Shown here piece by piece: positions 33,748-37,904 of a stretch of 37,904 nt of DNA. The DNA is from Claveliimonas sp964652805 (GTDB lineage Bacteria > Bacillota > Clostridia > Lachnospirales > Lachnospiraceae), in assembly GCA_964652805.1 (NCBI GenBank), contig CAZZBJ010000007.1:1-37904 (forward strand), given 5' to 3'. Under the pieces are notes generated by a model. That model had not been told where the DNA came from. It saw nothing but the letters and a program-made list of their open reading frames with translations, and did not search any database. A program made the translations under genes and the position numbers. Each line of letters starts with the position of its first letter. Within the stretch, counting starts at the first letter, position 1.

Positions 33748-34242
33748 ATGGGAATAGGTACAAGTATGAAGGAGACGACGTTCCATTACTACAGGGATCC
33801 GCTGGTGGAGGTACTGTCGGAGGACAGTGACGTCAATCTGAGAGGCATTATGATCGTGGGATCGCCGGACAAGAATGAGGACAAATATCTTTCCGCAGAG
33901 CGGGTGGGTGTTTCTTTGGAGTGTATGCGGGTGGACGGCGCTGTTTTCTCCTGCAACGGGATAGGGAATAATCACGTGGACTATGCCCATGCTATTGAGG
34001 AGACGGAGAAGCGGGGAGTTCCCACGGCGGTTTTGAGTCAGTGCCCGGCCAAAGATTTTGTGGTGCAGAACGACCATCTGGACGGAGTGGTGTGCTACTA
34101 TAAGTCCCTGGACAGGATGGAACAGCCAGGTGATGAGACGAGAGTGCTGGCGGAAAATACGGTGACAGAGATAGACGCCAGGAAGGCCCTCGCCCTGCTG
34201 AAGCTGAAGATGCGCAGGTGGGAGGAGACTGGAAGAAAATAA
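33748..34242 (+). CDS. PrdE-like protein (glycine/sarcosine/betaine reductase component B family)
   Basis: A 164-residue protein. The ATG at 33748 is chosen for its AAAGGAG site; the upstream extension lacks family likeness. Core segments LRGIMIVGSPDKNEDKYLSAERVG and DGAVFSCNGIGNNHVDYAHAIEETEKRGVPTAV resemble PrdE and the GrdE/GrdB fold (GNxHVD motif). No in-frame UGA is present, so there is no selenocysteine. It lies 44 bp after the PrdD-like gene and likely forms a complex with it. It faces the convergent flavodoxin-like gene. Confidence 0.75.
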   Translation: MGIGTSMKETTFHYYRDPLVEVLSEDSDVNLRGIMIVGSPDKNEDKYLSAERVGVSLECMRVDGAVFSCNGIGNNHVDYAHAIEETEKRGVPTAVLSQCPAKDFVVQNDHLDGVVCYYKSLDRMEQPGDETRVLAENTVTEIDARKALALLKLKMRRWEETGRK

Positions 34243-34281
34243 TGGAATGGGATGCAATATCCCCCCATCCGTTTTCAGGAG

Positions 34282-34800
34282 CTATCCGGAGGCACAGGAA
34301 GCGCAGAACAGTGCGAACTTCTGTGCCTTTTTCAGATCCTCCCGGTTCGGGTGGGTCATGGCGTGGTCAAAGTTTCGGATAAATCCGTCCACTTGGGCGG
34401 AATTTTCTTCGGTGCGCATGTTCTCGTATTTCTGGCGCACCTGCATGGGCATCTTCCCCTGGCAGAGATAGCAGCCCAGATACCGGCAGCTGCCGTTGAC
34501 CCAGGCGCTGACATTTTTTTCAATGAGCGTATAGTAATCCGGGGAGTTCCCCATGCCGCAGGTGCCGAAGAGGGCGATGCCGCGGTCCTCCAGTGAGCTG
34601 AGAAAATCGCTCACCTCTATGCAGCAGGAGCCTCTGTGCACGCAGAAGCCGATGAAATAAGTGGCTGCCTCCGGGATAGGCTTGCCCCCGCTTAAGTCCA
34701 CCAGATCCTTGGAGCCTTCCGGCAGAGCGGAAAAGATGGCGGCCGCTACGCTTTTAGTGTTTCCGGACTGACTGTTGTATAAAACTAAATAATCCAGCAT
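34282..34800 (-). CDS. flavodoxin-family protein
   Basis: A 172-residue protein. The N-terminus LVLYNSQSGNTKSVAAAI contains the FMN phosphate-binding loop SQSGNTK, and GTCGMG around residue 82 is the second flavin-contact region. It is longer than a classic flavodoxin (about 140-150 residues) and has a Cys-rich tail (FCASCASG) and internal Cys-Cys (SCCIE), so extra redox or metal binding is possible. It likely shuttles electrons in the cytoplasm. AAGAAGGGAA precedes the ATG. Its partner is not apparent; the PrdD/PrdE-like pair is adjacent but on the opposite strand. Confidence 0.82.
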   Translation of the reverse strand: MLDYLVLYNSQSGNTKSVAAAIFSALPEGSKDLVDLSGGKPIPEAATYFIGFCVHRGSCCIEVSDFLSSLEDRGIALFGTCGMGNSPDYYTLIEKNVSAWVNGSCRYLGCYLCQGKMPMQVRQKYENMRTEENSAQVDGFIRNFDHAMTHPNREDLKKAQKFALFCASCASG

Positions 34801-34846
34801 ACATAGTTCCCTTCTTTCGACCGGTTGTTGTCAGCTGATCCGGCAA

Positions 34847-35242
34847 TCAGCTCTTTTTGATGAAGCGGGTCTGGCACTTGGGACAGCGGATCTCGATCCG
34901 GCCCTTTCCCCTGGGAACCCGTATCTTCTGATGACAGGTGGGGCACTTGTATATGTGGTGTGTCTTCCGCTGGGCCATCAGATTTTTCCGGGCGGCGAAC
35001 CAGGTGCGGATCCGCCTGGTCCTTGCCAGGTACGCCTGGTTTTCAGCGGAGCGCCTGTAAATGTTCCGGGAAAACAGGCGGAAGTATGTGTAGATGATCA
35101 GCGCCCAGGAAAGAAGCGACAAAAACTCGCTCGCAAAAAGTGTGGACAGCACCATCGCAATCAGGGCGGCGATCAGGGTTGCTTTTCCAAATGAGTCAAA
35201 GCCGTAGCGTCCGGTCATAAATCGCATCAGTTTTTCTTTCAT
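34847..35242 (-). CDS. small membrane protein with C-terminal zinc ribbon
   Basis: A 131-residue protein. Two hydrophobic segments (about 21-35 and 40-55) are followed by a basic linker and a zinc ribbon made of CPTCHQKIRVPRGKGRIEIRCPKC. The order is membrane anchor, basic helix, zinc ribbon, so the ribbon is probably cytoplasmic. The family is widespread in Lachnospiraceae but uncharacterised. AGGAGG precedes the ATG and a good promoter lies at 35264-35291. Confidence 0.8.
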   Translation of the reverse strand: MKEKLMRFMTGRYGFDSFGKATLIAALIAMVLSTLFASEFLSLLSWALIIYTYFRLFSRNIYRRSAENQAYLARTRRIRTWFAARKNLMAQRKTHHIYKCPTCHQKIRVPRGKGRIEIRCPKCQTRFIKKS

Positions 35243-35263
35243 TTTCTCATCCTCCTATCTGAA

Positions 35264-35291
35264 ATCATACTCCCATTGCCTGCAAAGTCAA
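35264..35291 (-). promoter_or_regulatory. sigma-A promoter for the zinc-ribbon (and perhaps flavodoxin) genes
   Basis: On the minus strand, TTGACT (35291-35286) and TATGAT (35269-35264) are separated by 16 bp, a short distance upstream of the zinc-ribbon start. Confidence 0.6.
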
Positions 35292-35397
35292 TAAACTGGA
35301 AATTAAAAATATATAAAATAATAGAAGCCCGTCTTTTGTTGTGTTATACTGAAACAGAACAGGTACTGAACATGCACGGAGAAAAGGGGGTAAGGTT

Positions 35398-36408
35398 TTG
35401 AGTGAAAAAAAGCATTACCATAGAGGAAGGAGACGCTCCTCCACTCTGGCCGGAAGCCGTGGAAACAGCGGGGATGGCCGTGACCGGGCAAAGAGAAACG
35501 TGAAGAGACAGCCGGAAACGGACTGGGACAACGACTGGGAGATATTCCAGGAGGATGAGGAACTGCGTACGCCGGCGCAGGTGAAGTCCACCGGGCGGAG
35601 AAGAGACGCTGCCGGCAGAACTGCTTCCGGCGGAAAAAAGGGAAAGGCTAAAAAGAAGCCGAAGGGAAGTCGGAAGGGACGCATCGTCAGCAACATTGTC
35701 CTGGCGGTGGCCGTCGTTGTCTTCTGCGTGTCCGCCTTTCAGCTCTTCCGCATCCTTCTGGGCTACTATGAGGGGCGCAAGGAGTACGACGAGGTGAAGG
35801 AGCTGGCCATCACAGAGGAGGGGTCGGAGTTTATAGTGGACTTCGACACGCTGCTGGCGATCAATCCGGACACGGTGGGATGGATTCGCTTTGACCCGGA
35901 GCCCTCCCAGATCAATTATCCCCTTGTCCAGACGACAGACAACAGCACCTACCTGGACAAGACATTTTCCGCCAATGACAACACGGTGGGTGCTATTTTT
36001 GTAAACACCTACAACAATCCGGATTTCAATGACAGAAATACCATCATATACGGCCATCGCATGAATGACAACTCCATGTTCCACGATCTGGCCAAGTATG
36101 AGGATCAGTCCTTCTGGGAGGCGAACCCTTACTTCTATATATATACGCCGGACGGGCGGGAGATCACCTACCACATCTATGCGGCGGGGCAGGTGACGGA
36201 GACGTCGGATACCTATCTGACAGAGTTTGCCGATGACGCCGCCTATCAGGCCTTCCTGGACTACACGAAGGAGGCCTCGGCCTACGACACGGGCGTGGAG
36301 GTGACCACGGAGGACACCGTGGTGACGCTGTCCACCTGTACCAAGGCCAGCGACGAGCACCGGATGGTGGTCGTGGGCGTGAAGGAAAGCGAGGAGCAGA
36401 TCAACTAA
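35398..36408 (+). CDS. class B sortase
   Basis: A 336-residue protein starting with TTG, supported by AAAAGGGGG upstream. A ~95-residue, very basic cytoplasmic N-terminus is followed by a single membrane helix (about 97-120) and an extracellular sortase barrel. Catalytic residues are His220 (IIYGHRM), Cys314 (TLSTCTK) and Arg322 (DEHRMVVVG), as expected for class B. It would attach or polymerise proteins bearing a sorting signal; no sortase substrate is encoded nearby. The N-terminal cytoplasmic tail is longer than in typical SrtB. Confidence 0.92.
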   Translation: MSEKKHYHRGRRRSSTLAGSRGNSGDGRDRAKRNVKRQPETDWDNDWEIFQEDEELRTPAQVKSTGRRRDAAGRTASGGKKGKAKKKPKGSRKGRIVSNIVLAVAVVVFCVSAFQLFRILLGYYEGRKEYDEVKELAITEEGSEFIVDFDTLLAINPDTVGWIRFDPEPSQINYPLVQTTDNSTYLDKTFSANDNTVGAIFVNTYNNPDFNDRNTIIYGHRMNDNSMFHDLAKYEDQSFWEANPYFYIYTPDGREITYHIYAAGQVTETSDTYLTEFADDAAYQAFLDYTKEASAYDTGVEVTTEDTVVTLSTCTKASDEHRMVVVGVKESEEQIN

Positions 36409-36438
36409 GCAGGACAGAAATGTGAGGGAGGAAGACAG

Positions 36439-36630
36439 ATGACACCGTACACATACGAAGTGGGAGATATTGTCAGGATGAAGAAAAAGCACCCCTGCGG
36501 AAGCTTTGAGTGGGAGATCCTCCGGGTGGGAGCAGACTTTCGGCTGAAGTGTCTCGGGTGCGGGCACCAGATCATGATCGCAAGGAAGCTGGTGGAGAAA
36601 AACACAAAAGATTTGCGGAAAAAAGCTTGA
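36439..36630 (+). CDS. DUF951-family small protein
   Basis: A 63-residue protein (YEVGDIVRMKKKHPCGSFEWEILRVGADFRLKCLGCGHQIMIAR) with the conserved HPCG and CLGCG cysteines. Its location before rpsF is conserved in many Clostridia. Function is unknown; the fold is thought to be a small nucleic-acid-binding-like barrel. GAGGGAGG precedes the ATG. Its stop codon overlaps the -35 box of the rpsF promoter. Confidence 0.9.
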   Translation: MTPYTYEVGDIVRMKKKHPCGSFEWEILRVGADFRLKCLGCGHQIMIARKLVEKNTKDLRKKA

Positions 36631-36655
36631 AATAAGCAAATCCATATGCTATCAT
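36627..36655 (+). promoter_or_regulatory. sigma-A promoter of rpsF-ssb-rpsR
   Basis: TTGAAA at 36627-36632 and TATCAT at 36650-36655 with a 17-bp spacer, about 105 bp before rpsF. Confidence 0.7.
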
Positions 36656-36675
36656 ATTAGCCTGTGATATATCAG

Positions 36676-36729
36676 TATCCGACCGGAAATCGTCCGGAAG
36701 GATATCCTTGCTCCCGGCAGAAAGTCGGG
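36676..36729 (+). ncRNA. rpsF 5' leader hairpins, candidate S6:S18 autoregulatory RNA
   Basis: A two-part stem, TATCC (36676-36680) with GGATA (36700-36704) and CCGGA (36683-36687) with TCCGG (36693-36697), is interrupted by a GA/AA internal loop. A second stem pairs CCCG (36713-36716) with CGGG (36726-36729). S6 or S6:S18 binding to rpsF leaders is known in bacteria; match to that exact motif was not verified. Confidence 0.45.
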
Positions 36730-36760
36730 GGCCAAAAGACCAGAAGGAGGTGCAAACTAC

Positions 36761-37048
36761 ATGAATAAGTATGAGTTAGCTGTTGTAGTCAATGCAAAGA
36801 TCGAAGACGATGAGAGAGCACAGGTCATCGAAAAGGTAAAAGAGATGATCACTCGTTTCGGCGGCAATGTGACAGACGTTGATGAATGGGGCAAGAGAAG
36901 ACTCGCTTACGAAATTCAGAAGATGAAAGAAGCGTATTACTACTTCGTTCACTTTGAAGCTGATGCTGCAGTTCCAGGCGAGATCGAGCAGAGAATTCGC
37001 ATCATGGACAACGTACTCAGATATTTATGCGTAAAACAAGATGCATAG
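36761..37048 (+). CDS. rpsF: 30S ribosomal protein S6
   Basis: A 95-residue protein of normal length (MNKYELAVVVNAKIEDDERAQ at the start, then GGNVTDVDEWGKRRLAYEI). It sits on the platform of the 30S subunit beside S18. A strong AGAAGGAGG precedes the ATG. The conserved order rpsF-ssb-rpsR, preceded by its own promoter and structured leader, supports the call. Confidence 0.98.
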   Translation: MNKYELAVVVNAKIEDDERAQVIEKVKEMITRFGGNVTDVDEWGKRRLAYEIQKMKEAYYYFVHFEADAAVPGEIEQRIRIMDNVLRYLCVKQDA

Positions 37049-37066
37049 TATACGAGAGGTAGAAGA

Positions 37067-37507
37067 ATGAATAAAGTAATTTTGATGGGACGTTTGACGA
37101 GAGACCCGGAAGTGAGATATTCACAGGGAGACAATCCGCTGGCGATCGCCAGATTTACGCTGGCTGTAGACCGCAGGTTCAGGCGTGACGGAGAGCAGAC
37201 GGCAGACTTTATTTCCTGCGTTGCTTTCGGAAAGCAGGCTGAGCATGCGGAGAGATACTACAGACAGGGGATCAAGATCGTTGTCTGCGGACGGATCCAG
37301 ACGGGCAGCTACACCAACAGGGACGGTGTGAAGGTTTACACAACAGAGGTTGTAGTGGAAGAACAGGAATTTGCCGAGAGCAAAGCGGCCAGCGATGCGC
37401 ATACAGGCGGCTTCCAGTCAGCTCCCCAACCGGCACCTGCCGCACCGGCCGGTGACGGATTCATGAATATTCCTGATGGAATAGACGAAGAATTACCGTT
37501 TAACTAA
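37067..37507 (+). CDS. ssb: single-stranded DNA-binding protein
   Basis: A 146-residue protein with the OB-fold motifs MNKVILMGRLTRDPEVRYSQG, FISCVAFGKQAEHAERY and VVCGRIQTGSYTNRDGVKVYTTEV, then a Gly/Pro/Ala-rich linker and the acidic tip DEELPFN that recruits repair proteins. It is 18 bp after rpsF. It protects single-stranded DNA in replication and repair. Confidence 0.98.
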   Translation: MNKVILMGRLTRDPEVRYSQGDNPLAIARFTLAVDRRFRRDGEQTADFISCVAFGKQAEHAERYYRQGIKIVVCGRIQTGSYTNRDGVKVYTTEVVVEEQEFAESKAASDAHTGGFQSAPQPAPAAPAGDGFMNIPDGIDEELPFN

Positions 37508-37528
37508 AAGCAGAAAGGAGAGACCATC

Positions 37529-37795
37529 ATGGCTTTTGAAAAAGGGAATCGTCCTGAAGGCGGCTTCAAGAGAAGAGGCGGCGGACGCAGAAGAAAAAAA
37601 GTTTGTGTGTTCTGTGGAAAAGAGAACAACGAGATCGATTACAAGGATGTAGCAAAGCTGAGAAAATATATATCTGAGAGAGGAAAAATCCTTCCCAGAA
37701 GGATCACAGGCAACTGCGCAAAGCATCAGAGAGCTCTGACAGTAGCTATCAAGAGAGCAAGACATATTGCTTTAATGCCATATGTACAGGACTGA
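37529..37795 (+). CDS. rpsR: 30S ribosomal protein S18
   Basis: An 88-residue protein with a basic N-terminus and the core IDYKDVAKLRKYISERGKILPRR. Cys residues in VCVFCGKE and GNCAKH suggest the zinc-binding (C+) paralogue type. AAAGGAGAG precedes the ATG, 21 bp after ssb. Confidence 0.98.
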   Translation: MAFEKGNRPEGGFKRRGGGRRRKKVCVFCGKENNEIDYKDVAKLRKYISERGKILPRRITGNCAKHQRALTVAIKRARHIALMPYVQD

Positions 37796-37815
37796 TCTGT
37801 AGAGTGAAATGCCGG

Positions 37816-37847
37816 GCGGCAGATGGAATTTCCATCTGCCGCTCTTT
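37816..37847 (+). terminator. intrinsic terminator of rpsF-ssb-rpsR
   Basis: GCGGCAGATGGAA and TTCCATCTGCCGC form a 13-bp perfect inverted repeat (37816-37842), followed by a short T-rich run. The T-run is weak, but the position just after rpsR fits. Confidence 0.7.
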
Positions 37848-37881
37848 GATTCGGCCTAATGAGGTTTTGTATTACGGAGTG

Positions 37882-37887
37882 TTGACA
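37882..37887 (+). promoter_or_regulatory. possible -35 box of the next gene
   Basis: A consensus TTGACA lies near the window end; its -10 box would be outside the window, so this is only a hint. Confidence 0.25.
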
Positions 37888-37904
37888 GGTATTTCATGAT
37901 TTGG

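Noticed and set aside
35344..36645. 433-codon minus-strand frame opposite sortase and DUF951
   Set aside because: Covers two well-supported plus-strand genes and has no recognisable domain.
1..37904. CRISPR arrays, tRNA genes, transposases or integrases
   Set aside because: Looked for repeat-spacer periodicity, CCA-ended cloverleaf-like segments and DDE or recombinase motifs; none was recognised. The only regular tandem repeat is the two-unit 21-bp element near 26.3 kb.

Overview
The window looks like a chromosome segment of a gut Clostridia, most likely Lachnospiraceae. The grounds are the rpsF-ssb-rpsR block with a DUF951 gene just upstream, a class B sortase, two CUT1 sugar ABC operons that lack their own ATPase, a GH112 phosphorylase, strong AGGAGG ribosome binding sites and TTGAAA/TATAAT-type promoters. 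No tRNA, rRNA, CRISPR array, integrase, transposase or insertion sequence was seen.

Layout. (1) 2-496: 3' end of a GH13 alpha-amylase-family gene. (2) about 500-13,350: a compositionally distinct catabolic island. It holds an opine-dehydrogenase-like gene on the minus strand and, on the plus strand, a creatinase-like M24 hydrolase, a URO-D/methyltransferase-fold protein, an L-cysteine-desulfidase-family protein, a complete Dpp/Opp-type ABC importer (SBP, two permeases, two ATPases) and a C45 (acyl-CoA:6-APA acyltransferase-like) amidohydrolase. The island favours CGN arginine codons, while its neighbours use AGA/AGG heavily, so it was probably acquired. Its substrate is unknown; an acylated or N-alkylated amino-acid or peptide-like compound is the simplest guess. 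(3) 13,535-25,136: a host-glycan locus with GH112 galacto/lacto-N-biose phosphorylase, an AraC regulator, a TauE/SafE transporter, a GH43-like remnant, a GH20 hexosaminidase-like enzyme, a beta-helix protein and a CUT1 importer (SBP plus two permeases). (4) 25,161-31,637: a second sugar locus with a divergent AraC regulator, a striking tandem 21-bp repeat overlapping the promoter -35 region, a Gfo/Idh/MocA oxidoreductase, a second CUT1 importer and a GNAT-like acyltransferase-domain protein, closed by a 16-bp perfect terminator stem. (5) 31,719-36,630: core and miscellaneous genes: a DUF3810 putative membrane metalloprotease, an orphan PrdD/PrdE-like pair related to proline/glycine reductase subunits, a flavodoxin-like protein, a zinc-ribbon membrane protein, sortase B and DUF951. 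(6) 36,627-37,847: rpsF-ssb-rpsR with a clear promoter, leader hairpins and a terminator.

How it fits together. The GH112, GH20 and beta-helix genes and the sugar importers suggest uptake and phosphorolytic use of mucin or milk-oligosaccharide fragments, with GH20 and GH112 inside the cell because neither has a signal peptide. The island would import a peptide-like compound through the Dpp system, de-acylate it (C45), hydrolyse a C-N bond (creatinase-like M24), and process the pieces with the URO-D-like and cysteine-desulfidase-like enzymes. All functions are read from sequence motifs only; no database search was run.
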